64,000 nucleotides of DNA, taken from the NCBI RefSeq assembly GCF_030316855.1, contig NZ_JASZYR010000015.1, positions 62,001 through 126,000 of the forward strand, read 5' to 3'. Origin of the DNA: Variovorax sp. J22P240 (lineage in GTDB: Bacteria > Pseudomonadota > Gammaproteobacteria > Burkholderiales > Burkholderiaceae_C). The position numbers and the translations under genes are program-made. The first letter of the stretch is position 1. Each line of letters opens with the position of its first letter. Of the stretch, positions 42,757-51,374 are shown one piece after another. Under the pieces are notes generated by a model, which saw only the letters and a list, made by a program, of their open reading frames with translations, was not told where the DNA came from and did no database searches.

Positions 42757-44583
42757 TCAGCGACCGAACGAGCGGCCACCGCCGCCACCGTATCCGCCAC
42801 CGCCGCCGCCGCCACCGTAGCCGCCGCCGGAGCGACCGCCACCCGAACGGCCACCACCGCCACCGCCGGAACGGTTACCGCCGTAGCCACCGCCGCCGCC
42901 ACTGCGACGACCGCGACCGCTGCCGAGGCTGTCGACGCTAGTGCGCAACGGATCGGGCTGGCCCGCACCGCCTGCCACCGCTTCAGCGCGCAGGTGCGCG
43001 ACTGCATCGGCTTGCGTCGGGCTGTGGCTGTTGCCGTGATGACGCGGCTGGCGCTCTTCGTGCGGCAGGTGGTCGTGATGATGGTGATGCACCGGTGCAT
43101 GGTGCGGCGCCCGCGCCGGTCCTTGCGATCCGCGTGCCGGACCCTGGCCGCGACCACCCTGGCCACGCTGGCCCTGGCCGCCGCCATTGGCACTGCGACC
43201 TGCCGGTGCGCCCTGGCCCTGGCCGTTGCCACCGCGACGCTGGCCGCCGCCGTTGCCGCCATTTCCACCGCCGCCACCAGCGCGTTCGCCTTGGCCGGCC
43301 TTGTTCTCGCGGATGCGCTGCATCATTTCCTGGCGCGCGGCCTTGGCTGCGGCCTGCATCACGTCACGGCTCGGCGGACGACCGGCGCCGCCCCAAATGG
43401 TCTGGCGGCCCATAGCGATGGGCTCGGCGCGTTCGCCTTCCTCGGGGCCGAAGCCGTCGATGGTCTTGACAGGGATCTGCTGCTTGGTGAAGCGCTCGAT
43501 CTCCTGCATGAAGCCTTCCTCATCCAGGCAGACCAGGCTCACGGCCTCGCCGCTCGCGCCGGCCCGACCGGTGCGGCCGATGCGGTGCACGTAGTCTTCG
43601 CTGACGTTCGGGATCTCGTAGTTCACGACGTGCGGCAACTCGTCGATGTCGATGCCGCGTGCGGCGATGTCGGTCGCGACCAGCGCGCGGATATCACCGC
43701 TCTTGAAGCCGGCCAGCGCCTGCGTCCGGGCGCTCTGGCTCTTGTTGCCGTGCAGCGCCATCGCTTCGATGCCGTTCTTGGTCAGGAACTCGGCCACGCT
43801 GTTGGCGCCGAACTTGGTGCGGGTGAACACCAGCACCTGGCTCCAGTTGTGCTCGTTGATGATGTGCGCGAGCAGTGCCTTCTTCTTGCCGCGGCCGACC
43901 GGGTGGATCACCTGCGAGATGCGCTGCACCGTGGTGTTGCGCGGCGTGACCTGGATGCTTTGCGGATTCTTCAGCAGCGTGGCCGCGAGATCGCGGATCT
44001 CGTCGCTGAAGGTGGCCGAGAACAGCAGGCTCTGCTTTTCCTTCGGCACCAGCGCGAGAATCTTCTTCACGTCGTGGATGAAGCCCATGTCAAGCATGCG
44101 GTCGGCTTCGTCGAGCACCAGCATCTGCACGGTGGAGAGGTCGAGCATGCCTTGCTGCTGCAGGTCGAGCAGGCGGCCGGGCGTGGCCACGAGGATGTCG
44201 ACGCCGCTCTTGAGTTTGCTGATCTGCGGATTCATGCCGACGCCGCCGAAGATCACGGTCGATGTCAGTTGCAGGTACTTGCCGTAGGTGCGGACCGATT
44301 CCTCGACCTGGGCCGCGAGTTCGCGCGTGGGGGTCAGCACCAGGGCGCGAACGCCGGTGCCGCCGAACTTGTTGGTGGCGCTGCGGCTCATGGTGAGCTT
44401 GTGCAGCAGCGGGAGGGTGAAGGCAGCGGTCTTGCCGGTGCCGGTCTGGGCGCCGCCCAGAAGGTCGTGGCCGTCGAGCACGGCCGGAATGGCCTGGGCC
44501 TGGATCGGCGTGGGAGTTTCGTAGCCCTGCTCATGCACGGCCTTCAAGATGGCCGGGGCCAGCTTCAGTTCATCAAAGTTCAT
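42757..44583 (-). CDS. rhlE: DEAD-box RNA helicase RhlE with long Gly/His-rich tail
   Basis: ATP-dependent RNA helicase of 608 residues. The core (residues about 1-385) has the Q motif TPTPIQ, motif I AQTGTGKT at 45-52, PTRELAAQ, VATPGRLLDL, DEAD (VLDEADRML), SAT (LLFSATF) and HRIGRTGRAG. The tail from about residue 410 is low-complexity: Gly/Gln/Arg repeats, then a His-rich patch (near nucleotides 43018-43115) and a Gly-Gly-Tyr/Arg end, an RNA-binding or phase-separating type tail. The ATG at 44583 is preferred over an upstream TTG. It diverges from ettA. Confidence 0.94.
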   Translation of the reverse strand: MNFDELKLAPAILKAVHEQGYETPTPIQAQAIPAVLDGHDLLGGAQTGTGKTAAFTLPLLHKLTMSRSATNKFGGTGVRALVLTPTRELAAQVEESVRTYGKYLQLTSTVIFGGVGMNPQISKLKSGVDILVATPGRLLDLQQQGMLDLSTVQMLVLDEADRMLDMGFIHDVKKILALVPKEKQSLLFSATFSDEIRDLAATLLKNPQSIQVTPRNTTVQRISQVIHPVGRGKKKALLAHIINEHNWSQVLVFTRTKFGANSVAEFLTKNGIEAMALHGNKSQSARTQALAGFKSGDIRALVATDIAARGIDIDELPHVVNYEIPNVSEDYVHRIGRTGRAGASGEAVSLVCLDEEGFMQEIERFTKQQIPVKTIDGFGPEEGERAEPIAMGRQTIWGGAGRPPSRDVMQAAAKAARQEMMQRIRENKAGQGERAGGGGGNGGNGGGQRRGGNGQGQGAPAGRSANGGGQGQRGQGGRGQGPARGSQGPARAPHHAPVHHHHHDHLPHEERQPRHHGNSHSPTQADAVAHLRAEAVAGGAGQPDPLRTSVDSLGSGRGRRSGGGGGYGGNRSGGGGGGRSGGGRSGGGYGGGGGGGGYGGGGGRSFGR

Positions 44584-44865
44584 TGAGTTCAATAAGCGCC
44601 CTACACGGCGCAGTGGTATCCACCCGCTCGGGCGTCAAGTTGGACGTCGAGCCAGTAAGGGCGGATGAGGTCAGGAGTGGGAGCCGGAAGGCCCGCCCCT
44701 GTCGAGGGAATTGGCCTTCTTCGTCCCCGGCGGAGAGCCGGCGTTGCGGGCAACTGGACCCGGCAACAGACGATATTGTCGCATGAGTCGATAATCCACG
44801 GTTTGCCGCGTCCGGTTCCGGGCGTTTGCGCAACCCCTCCCACCTCTCTGAACGCAAGCAATCTG

Positions 44866-46527
44866 ATGGCCCAGTACGTCTACACCATGAACAAGGTCAG
44901 CAAGACCGTGCCGCCCAAGCGGCAGATCTTGAAGGACATTTCGCTCTCCTTTTTCCCGGGCGCCAAGATCGGCGTGCTGGGCCTGAATGGTTCCGGCAAG
45001 TCGTCGCTGCTGAAGATCATGGCCGGCATCGACAAGGAAATCGAAGGCGAGGCGCTGCCAATGCCCGGTCTCACGATCGGCTACCTGGAGCAGGAGCCCA
45101 AGCTGAACGCGGCGCACACGGTGCGTGAATCCGTCGAGGAGGCGATGGGTGCGGTCTACGCGGCCAAGGCACGCCTCGAAGAGGTGTACGTGGCCTACGG
45201 CGCCGAAGACGCCGACTTCGATGCGCTCGCGGCCGAGCAGGCCGAGCTCGAAGCCATCATCGCCACCGCCGGCACCGACTCCGAGCATCAGCTCGAAATC
45301 GCCGCCGATGCGCTGCGCCTGCCGCCGTGGGAAGCCAACATCGGCGTTCTGTCGGGCGGCGAAAAGCGCCGTGTCGCGCTGTGCCGCCTGCTGTTGAGCA
45401 AGCCCGACATGCTGCTGCTCGACGAACCGACCAACCACCTGGACGCCGAATCGGTCGAATGGCTCGAAGTGTTCCTGCAGCGCTTTCCGGGCACCGTGGT
45501 GGCCATCACCCACGATCGCTATTTCCTCGACAACGCCGCCGAGTGGATTCTCGAACTGGACCGCGGCCGCGGCATTCCATGGAAGGGCAACTACAGCACC
45601 TGGCTCGAGCAGAAGGGCGAACGCCTGGCGCAGGAGCAGAAGAGCGAGGAAGCCCACGCCAAGGCCCTGAAGAAGGAACTCGAATGGTCACGCCAGAACC
45701 CCAAGGCGCGTCAGGCCAAGAGCAAGTCGCGCCTGGCCCGCTTCGAGGAACTGAGCGATTTCGAATACCAGAGGCGCAACGAAACGCAGGAAATCTTCAT
45801 CCCCGTGGCGGAGCGCCTGGGCAACCAGGTGTTCGAATTCAAGAACGTCAGCAAGTCCTTCGGCGACCGGTTGCTGATCGACAACCTCAGCTTCGAGGTC
45901 CCCGCGGGCGCGATCGTCGGCATCATCGGCCCGAACGGCGCCGGCAAGTCGACGCTGTTCAAGCTCATCGCCGGCAAGGAGAAGCCGGACAGCGGTGACG
46001 TGGTGGTCGGCCAGACGGTCAAGATGGCCTTCGTCGACCAGACCCGCGACGCGCTCGCGAATGAGAAGACCGTGTGGGAAGACATCTCGAACGGCCTCGA
46101 CATCATCAACGTGGGCAAGTTCCAGATGGCGAGCCGGGCCTATGCCGGACGCTTCAACTTCAACGGCGCCGACCAGCAGAAGAAGGTCGGCACGCTGTCC
46201 GGTGGTGAACGCGGCCGCCTGCACCTCGCCAAGACCCTCATCGCGGGCGGCAACGTGCTGATGCTCGACGAACCGTCGAACGACCTGGACGTCGAAACGC
46301 TGCGTGCGCTGGAAGACGCGCTGCTCGAGTTCGCGGGCTCCGTGCTGGTCATCAGCCATGACCGCTGGTTCCTCGACCGTATCGCGACGCACATCCTGGC
46401 GGCCGAAGGTGACAGCCAGTGGACCTTTTTCAACGGCAACTACCAGGAGTACGAAGCCGACAAGAAGAAGCGCCTGGGCGAAGAGGGCGCCAAGCCGCAC
46501 CGGATGCGTTTCAAGGCGCTGAAGTAA
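44866..46527 (+). CDS. ettA: energy-dependent translational throttle protein EttA (ABC-F)
   Basis: Ribosome-binding ABC-F ATPase of 553 residues that gates translation initiation according to energy state. It has two ATPase domains: GLNGSGKSS with LSGGEKRR and LLLDEPTNHLD, then GPNGAGKST with LSGGERGR and LMLDEPSNDLD. The arm and the linker (Arg/Lys-rich, RQNPKARQAKSKSRLARFEEL) are as in EttA, and there is no transmembrane part. The ATG at 44866 gives MAQYVYTMNKVSK, the standard start. The 282-bp region between it and rhlE shows no site I recognise. Confidence 0.97.
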   Translation: MAQYVYTMNKVSKTVPPKRQILKDISLSFFPGAKIGVLGLNGSGKSSLLKIMAGIDKEIEGEALPMPGLTIGYLEQEPKLNAAHTVRESVEEAMGAVYAAKARLEEVYVAYGAEDADFDALAAEQAELEAIIATAGTDSEHQLEIAADALRLPPWEANIGVLSGGEKRRVALCRLLLSKPDMLLLDEPTNHLDAESVEWLEVFLQRFPGTVVAITHDRYFLDNAAEWILELDRGRGIPWKGNYSTWLEQKGERLAQEQKSEEAHAKALKKELEWSRQNPKARQAKSKSRLARFEELSDFEYQRRNETQEIFIPVAERLGNQVFEFKNVSKSFGDRLLIDNLSFEVPAGAIVGIIGPNGAGKSTLFKLIAGKEKPDSGDVVVGQTVKMAFVDQTRDALANEKTVWEDISNGLDIINVGKFQMASRAYAGRFNFNGADQQKKVGTLSGGERGRLHLAKTLIAGGNVLMLDEPSNDLDVETLRALEDALLEFAGSVLVISHDRWFLDRIATHILAAEGDSQWTFFNGNYQEYEADKKKRLGEEGAKPHRMRFKALK

Positions 46528-46617
46528 CAGAGGGCTAATCCGGGCGCCGCAAGGTGCCTGGGCGGAGCAAACTCCGGCCCATTCCAGTTCGGCGCGGTAG
46601 CGCCAGAAGGAGCGGGC

Positions 46618-47919
46618 ATGAAAGTGACGATTCGATGCTTTGCGGCGGCGCTGGCGCTTCTCGCGGGGTGCGGAGGGGGTGGTGGTGGCGCCAACATGTC
46701 GGTCGCCGCATTGGGTGTCGGCGCCACCGCGACGGTCCCGACGCCTGCGCTTCCCCCGGCCCAGCCGAACGCGGGCAGTCCCGCGCAGCCTGCGGGGGGC
46801 GCTCCCGTGGCGCCGATGACCGTCAAGGTCACCGAGGTGGCGACGGGCCTTGATACCCCATGGGGCCTAGCCTTCCTTCCCGACGGCCGGATGCTCATCA
46901 CGCAGCGCGGCGGCCAGTTGAGGTTGCGCAATGCCGACGGTTCCCCCGTCAACGGCGGCGCCGATCAGATCAGCGGCGTTCCGGCTGTGGCGGCGATCGG
47001 GCAGGGCGGCTTGCTCGACGTCGCCGTCGATCCTGCCTTTGCCGGCAATCGCCGCATCTACATCAGCTACTCCGAGCGGGATGGGTCGAATCCCAACCTC
47101 AACGGCACCGCCGTCGCGCGTGCCGAACTCGATGCGAACAACCGCAGCCTCGCCAATCTCGTGGTCATCTACCGGCAATCGCCCAAGGTGGACAGCACGG
47201 CGCATTTCGGTTCGCGCCTGGTGTTCGACCGCAACGGCTTTCTCTTCGTCACGCTGGGCGATCGGCTGCTGGACACGCAGCGGGGCTTTGCGCAGGACCT
47301 CACGCGCGGCAACGGCAAGGTCGTGCGTATCACCACCGACGGCGCCCCGGCATCGGGCAATCCGTTCGCGGCTACGGCGGGGGCGCAGCCGCACATCTGG
47401 AGCTACGGCCATCGCAATCCGCAGGGCGCGGCGCTGCATCCGGTGACGGGTGAGCTCTGGACCAGCGAGCACGGCCCGCAAGGCGGCGACGAGGTCAACC
47501 TGACCCTCGCCGGCCGGAACTACGGCTGGCCGGTCATCAGCTACGGGCAGGAATACGGCACGCTCACACAGGTCGGTGAAGGCACGGCCAAGGCGGGCAT
47601 GGAGCAGCCGCTGACGTACTGGGAAAAGATAGACGGCTCCGCCTGGACGCCCGGAACGGCGAAGTCATCGATCGCGCCGAGTGGCATGGCCTTCTATACG
47701 GCCGACAAGCTGCCGGCCTGGACGGGCAATCTGTTCGTCGGTGCGCTCGCCGGCACGGCGTTGTGGCGGCTCACCCTCGACGGCAACACGGTGACGTCGC
47801 GTGAACGGCTTCTCGCCGATCGCGGCGAGCGCATCCGCGATGTACGGCAAGGTCCGGACGGATGGCTGTACCTGCTGACGGACAGCAGCAATGGGAAGCT
47901 GCTTCGTCTAGAGAGGTGA
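46618..47919 (+). CDS. sorbosone/glucose dehydrogenase-like (Asd/YliI) lipoprotein
   Basis: A 433-residue secreted protein of the soluble PQQ aldose-dehydrogenase family. The signal ends in lipobox LLAGC (Cys18) followed by seven Gly and a Pro/Ala-rich linker up to about residue 66. The beta-propeller begins VATGLDTPWGLAFLPDGRMLITQRGG and contains HFGSRLVFDRNGFLFVTLGDR, SYGHRNPQGAALHP and SEHGPQGGDEVNL, all marks of the YliI group. It likely oxidises sugars at the outer membrane with PQQ. No PQQ synthesis genes are near. Confidence 0.92.
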   Translation: MKVTIRCFAAALALLAGCGGGGGGANMSVAALGVGATATVPTPALPPAQPNAGSPAQPAGGAPVAPMTVKVTEVATGLDTPWGLAFLPDGRMLITQRGGQLRLRNADGSPVNGGADQISGVPAVAAIGQGGLLDVAVDPAFAGNRRIYISYSERDGSNPNLNGTAVARAELDANNRSLANLVVIYRQSPKVDSTAHFGSRLVFDRNGFLFVTLGDRLLDTQRGFAQDLTRGNGKVVRITTDGAPASGNPFAATAGAQPHIWSYGHRNPQGAALHPVTGELWTSEHGPQGGDEVNLTLAGRNYGWPVISYGQEYGTLTQVGEGTAKAGMEQPLTYWEKIDGSAWTPGTAKSSIAPSGMAFYTADKLPAWTGNLFVGALAGTALWRLTLDGNTVTSRERLLADRGERIRDVRQGPDGWLYLLTDSSNGKLLRLER

Positions 47920-47938
47920 AGCTCGCCCCCACTTGGGG

Positions 47939-49315
47939 TCAGGCGGAGCGCGGCGCAACAGCCAGCGATGTGCCTTCGTCGTCTTGCGGCGATCTCGCCA
48001 GGATGCGCTTGCGGACTGCGTAGATGTTGTTGCGCAGCGCATAGAGCTCGTCCGCGTAGGACAGCGGCACCGCCACCTTGTTGACCACCCGGTCCAGATC
48101 GTCCAGCTCCTTGAGCAACGCCTCGGTCGTGCCTTTTCCGGATTCGAGCCGCGACTCGACATCGCGCAAGCGCGCATACCAACGGAAAACGCGGCGGCGC
48201 ACCCGGAACTGATAGAGCGGGGGCACCACGCGGCTCAAGGGCAGCATCAACACCAGCAAGCCGCCCAGCACCAGCCACATCCGCTCGACCAGATTGCTGG
48301 CCCAGAAGGGGAGATAGCGCTGCCAGAACGGCGGCGTTCCGTTGATCGCGCGATCGCCCTCGGGGCTCACCGGCAGTTCGCTGGTGCGGGTGTTGGGGAA
48401 GTCGCGTGCACGGTTGAACCAGCCCGCGCCGCCGTGCAGGGTCTGCGCGCTTTGCGCGAACAGTTGCCGCAGCGCAGGATGCGTCTCCTCGCGCGCCAGC
48501 AACGACGTGGTCGCGGCAAGCAGCGACACGTCTTGCGACGGCAGATCGGACGCCAGGTCAACCACGCCGCGAGGCAAGGTCACAGGTTGCAGGAAGGCGA
48601 AGCGGCGCGAATAGGCATCGCTTTGCGCGAAATCCATCAGTTGGATGTCCGGCGCACGCAGCAGCCGCTGCACGAGCGGCGATTGGGGCGCCGAGGCCAG
48701 CACGATCACATCGAGCAGGCCGGCCTGCAGCGCCTCGGTGGCGGGCGTCTGTTCGAGGTTCGACAGCTCCAGGGTCGCCGAGTCCATGTGGTTGGCGCGG
48801 AACATCCTGTCCATGATGTCGGGCACGCCGCTGCCGGGCTTGTCGACATTGATGCGCAGCCCCTTGAGTTGCGTGAGCGATGTGAGCGTCGCGGTCTTGC
48901 GGTCGATCTTGCGCGCCGCGTCGGTGCGATAGAAGAACCAGAGTGGCTCGAAGAACAGGCTGCCGAGCGAGGTGAGGCCGGCCTCCTCATCCTTCACGGG
49001 ATCGGCACTGCCGCCGCGCACGAACGCCACGTCGGCCCCACCGTTGCGCAGCAACTGCAGGTTGTCCAGGGAGCCGTCGGTCGGCTTGAGCACGACCTCG
49101 ATGCCGTCGGTCTTCAACGCCGCAGCGTAGCGCTTGCCGAACTCTGCGTTGGCGCTGCCGGCGGGCCCGGTGGCGAGCGTCACTTGCTTGGGCGGTTGGG
49201 GCTGGAGCCACCAGTAGGCTGCGACCAGCAGTCCGATGACGAGGAAGATCACCGGTCCGGCGGAAGCGATCAAGTCACGGATGGAAAGAAGGAAAAGGCG
49301 TATGGCTTGAGGCAT
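47939..49315 (-). CDS. TAXI-family TRAP-type solute-binding protein with two membrane anchors
   Basis: A 458-residue protein with an N-terminal membrane helix (about 18-37), a TAXI-type periplasmic binding domain (VTLATGPAGSANAEFGKRYAAAL, then LKGLRINVDKPGSGVPDIMDRMF), a second helix near 345-365, and a charged coiled-coil tail (about 380-445) in the cytosol. The second helix and tail are not part of plain TAXI binding proteins, so it stays tethered and may signal inward. No TRAP permease gene is adjacent. It converges with the dehydrogenase gene. Confidence 0.87.
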   Translation of the reverse strand: MPQAIRLFLLSIRDLIASAGPVIFLVIGLLVAAYWWLQPQPPKQVTLATGPAGSANAEFGKRYAAALKTDGIEVVLKPTDGSLDNLQLLRNGGADVAFVRGGSADPVKDEEAGLTSLGSLFFEPLWFFYRTDAARKIDRKTATLTSLTQLKGLRINVDKPGSGVPDIMDRMFRANHMDSATLELSNLEQTPATEALQAGLLDVIVLASAPQSPLVQRLLRAPDIQLMDFAQSDAYSRRFAFLQPVTLPRGVVDLASDLPSQDVSLLAATTSLLAREETHPALRQLFAQSAQTLHGGAGWFNRARDFPNTRTSELPVSPEGDRAINGTPPFWQRYLPFWASNLVERMWLVLGGLLVLMLPLSRVVPPLYQFRVRRRVFRWYARLRDVESRLESGKGTTEALLKELDDLDRVVNKVAVPLSYADELYALRNNIYAVRKRILARSPQDDEGTSLAVAPRSA

Positions 49316-49561
49316 GCGGTGACGTGGAACGGGCTCTTGATCTTGTTTGCGAGTGGCGCGGCAGCGGCATTTTCATTTGCTTTTGAGCTGACCCTCGTTA
49401 CAAAGCGCTTGCGAATGAGGTGTGGGCAAAGGCCCTAGCAAGGCTTTGCGCAGGAGTCAATACACCCGGCCGGTTATTGATGAAGGCCTCTGGGGCGCGC
49501 CCAATAGCGAACACGGCACAGCTCCATCCCGACTGACTCTCGCTCGACCCTCTGCCCGACC

Positions 49562-49822
49562 ATGACGAACCTCAAGACCCGACTGGCCTTCCTGGGAAAG
49601 CTCCTCATGGCACTGCTTGCCCTGGCAGTGCTGCTGCTGATTGCCGGCCATCACCTGTTCTCGATCATCTCGCCGCTGAAACTGCTTCTGTACGCGGGCT
49701 TCGGCACCTTGCTGCTGATTGCCGTCGTTGCCGTCTCGGCGATGCTGGGCGCCCGCTGGGACCAACGGACTATGCCTCACGGCGGGGGCCTCGGGCCCAG
49801 ATCCGCCGCGGAGGGAAAGTAG
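49562..49822 (+). CDS. small two-helix membrane protein, unknown
   Basis: A possible 86-residue protein with two hydrophobic segments (about residues 12-34 and 41-62) and a polar C-terminus. No family is recognised. The ATG lacks a clear ribosome site, and the last 46 bases overlap the end of the convergent peptidase gene. The membrane-like composition and its position in an otherwise empty 461-bp gap favour a real gene, but it could be chance. Confidence 0.5.
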   Translation: MTNLKTRLAFLGKLLMALLALAVLLLIAGHHLFSIISPLKLLLYAGFGTLLLIAVVAVSAMLGARWDQRTMPHGGGLGPRSAAEGK

Positions 49823-50817
49823 CTCTCGCCGATGCGGACTGAGCTCGCTGCGCGCACGGCGCGCAGCGTCGCGATCGCCACGACTTCGGCCGCCATCGTG
49901 CCCAACACCGTCATGCCCGGCGCATCGCCTTCGAGCGGCACGCGCCCGGTGGCGAGCGCAAAGAGCGTGTCACCGTCACTCATGGTGTGAACTGGATTGA
50001 TGGCGCGTGCGAGACCGTCGTGCGCGACGCTGGCCAGCCGGTTGGCCTGCACTTTGGTGAGCACGGCATCGGTCGCGACCACGCCCAGCGTGGTGTTGGT
50101 TCCGGCCAGCAGCGGCTTGGGCAACTCCCCGCGAAGCAGTGCGCGGCGCGTGTCGAGCAAGGCCCTGCCGTCCTCGGTTCGGGCGCCGGCGATGACTTGC
50201 GCGGTGTCGGGGTCGATCACGTCGCCCAGCGCATTGCAGGCGATCAGCGCACCGACGGTGACCCCATTGACGGTGACCGATGCCGTGCCGATGCCACCCT
50301 TCATCGCCCGATGTACGCCAAACAGCTTGCCGACCAGCGCGCCGCTGCCTGCGCCCACGTTGCCTTCGGCCGGCGCTGCGGAAGATGCGGCTTCGCAGGC
50401 CGCATAGCCGGCGGCGGCATCAGGCCGGATGCGGGCGTCGCCGACCGGCAGGTCGAACAGCACGGCGGCTGGCACGATCGGTAGCGTGCCGTAGCGAACG
50501 TCCAGGCCGATGCCACGCTCCTCCAGCCAGCGCGTCGCGCCGTCGGCCGCCGCCAGGCCCCAGGCGCTGCCGCCCGCGAGCACCACCGCATGCACCTGCT
50601 GGACGAGGTTGCCGGGCGCAAGCAGATCGGTCTCGCGCGTGCCGGGCGCGGCACCGCGCACGTCGACGCCGGCAACCGCACCGCCGCGCGTGAGGACCAC
50701 GGTGCAGCCGGTGGGGCGGCGAGGATCGCTGTAATGGCCGACTTCGATGCCGGCGACATCGGTGATGGCGCCCGCTCGCGCGGTGGCGGGGGTGCCGGGA
50801 AGAGGCTGATCGGACAT
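49777..50817 (-). CDS. P1/DmpA-family aminopeptidase
   Basis: A 346-residue member of the self-cleaving P1 (DmpA, beta-peptidyl aminopeptidase) family. Typical blocks are GAITDVAGIEVGHYSDPRRPTGCTVVL, LAGGSAWGLAAADGATRWLEERG, NVGAGSGALVGKLFG and, near the cleavage site, TNTTLGVVATDAVLTKVQA, where the small chain is expected to begin with a Thr nucleophile. The frame extends upstream, but the ATG at 50817 fits the family start. It diverges from the MerR gene. The natural substrate is unknown. Confidence 0.88.
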   Translation of the reverse strand: MSDQPLPGTPATARAGAITDVAGIEVGHYSDPRRPTGCTVVLTRGGAVAGVDVRGAAPGTRETDLLAPGNLVQQVHAVVLAGGSAWGLAAADGATRWLEERGIGLDVRYGTLPIVPAAVLFDLPVGDARIRPDAAAGYAACEAASSAAPAEGNVGAGSGALVGKLFGVHRAMKGGIGTASVTVNGVTVGALIACNALGDVIDPDTAQVIAGARTEDGRALLDTRRALLRGELPKPLLAGTNTTLGVVATDAVLTKVQANRLASVAHDGLARAINPVHTMSDGDTLFALATGRVPLEGDAPGMTVLGTMAAEVVAIATLRAVRAASSVRIGESYFPSAADLGPRPPP

Positions 50818-50899
50818 CGAATGATTATGGCGGGCCGTTGCGCTTCGATCGCTGAGATGCCACGATCGACCAACCTTGAAGTCACTTGAAGATTCCGCC

Positions 50900-51358
50900 A
50901 TGGCCAACGATCAGGGCTACCGCATCGGCGACGCCGCCGCCCGCAGCGGCGTGAGCGCCGCCAACATCCGCTACTACGAAAAGGAAGGCCTCATCGCGCC
51001 GCAGGCGCGCAGCGACAACAGCTACCGCATGTACAGCGACGCCGACGTGCACCGCCTGCGCTTCATCCGCCTGTGCCGTGCCATGGACATGTCGCTCGAC
51101 GAGGTGCGCACCCTGCTGGCGCTCGACCTGCGCAGCAAGGCCGATTGCGATGCCGCCTGCGTGGCGCTCGATGCGCATCTGGGCCACGTGCGCGAACGCC
51201 TGCGCGAACTGCGCTCGCTGGAGAAGGATCTCATCGCGCTGCGCGACTGCTGCGACGGCACGGATGCGCAATGCCACATCATCGAGACGCTGCACGCCCG
51301 AGCCGACCGCCAGCCTCTCGCGAACCCGAGGCCCTCCAGAGCCGCGCGTCACGTCTGA
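50900..51358 (+). CDS. MerR-family metal-type regulator (CadR/PbrR-like)
   Basis: A 152-residue MerR regulator with the DNA-binding part YRIGDAAARSGVSAANIRYYEKEGLI at residues 7-32 and a dimer helix (about 80-115). Cysteines at 83, 87, 117, 118 and 125 match the three-Cys layout of CadR/PbrR proteins, which bind cadmium or lead. The usual neighbour, a P-type ATPase or other metal exporter, is missing; instead it diverges from the P1 peptidase. An upstream ATG at 50876 is in frame, but its lead-in is not family-like. Confidence 0.9.
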   Translation: MANDQGYRIGDAAARSGVSAANIRYYEKEGLIAPQARSDNSYRMYSDADVHRLRFIRLCRAMDMSLDEVRTLLALDLRSKADCDAACVALDAHLGHVRERLRELRSLEKDLIALRDCCDGTDAQCHIIETLHARADRQPLANPRPSRAARHV

Positions 51359-51374
51359 GTTCGACCAGGCGCCC

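Noticed and set aside
42780..43280. Possible tandem repeat or CRISPR-like array
   Set aside because: The repetition is codon-level Gly/Arg coding inside the RhlE tail, with no fixed repeat-spacer lengths.
44727..44741. A CCGGC-GGAGA-GCCGG hairpin between rhlE and ettA
   Set aside because: Short, GC-only and without a T run or known regulator; expected by chance at this GC content.
47923..47938. CCCC-ACTT-GGGG hairpin as terminator between convergent genes
   Set aside because: Only four base pairs with no T tract; too weak to call.
50876..50899. Earlier ATG for the MerR-family gene
   Set aside because: The added eight residues are not like the family N-terminus, and the start would fall in the likely operator region.
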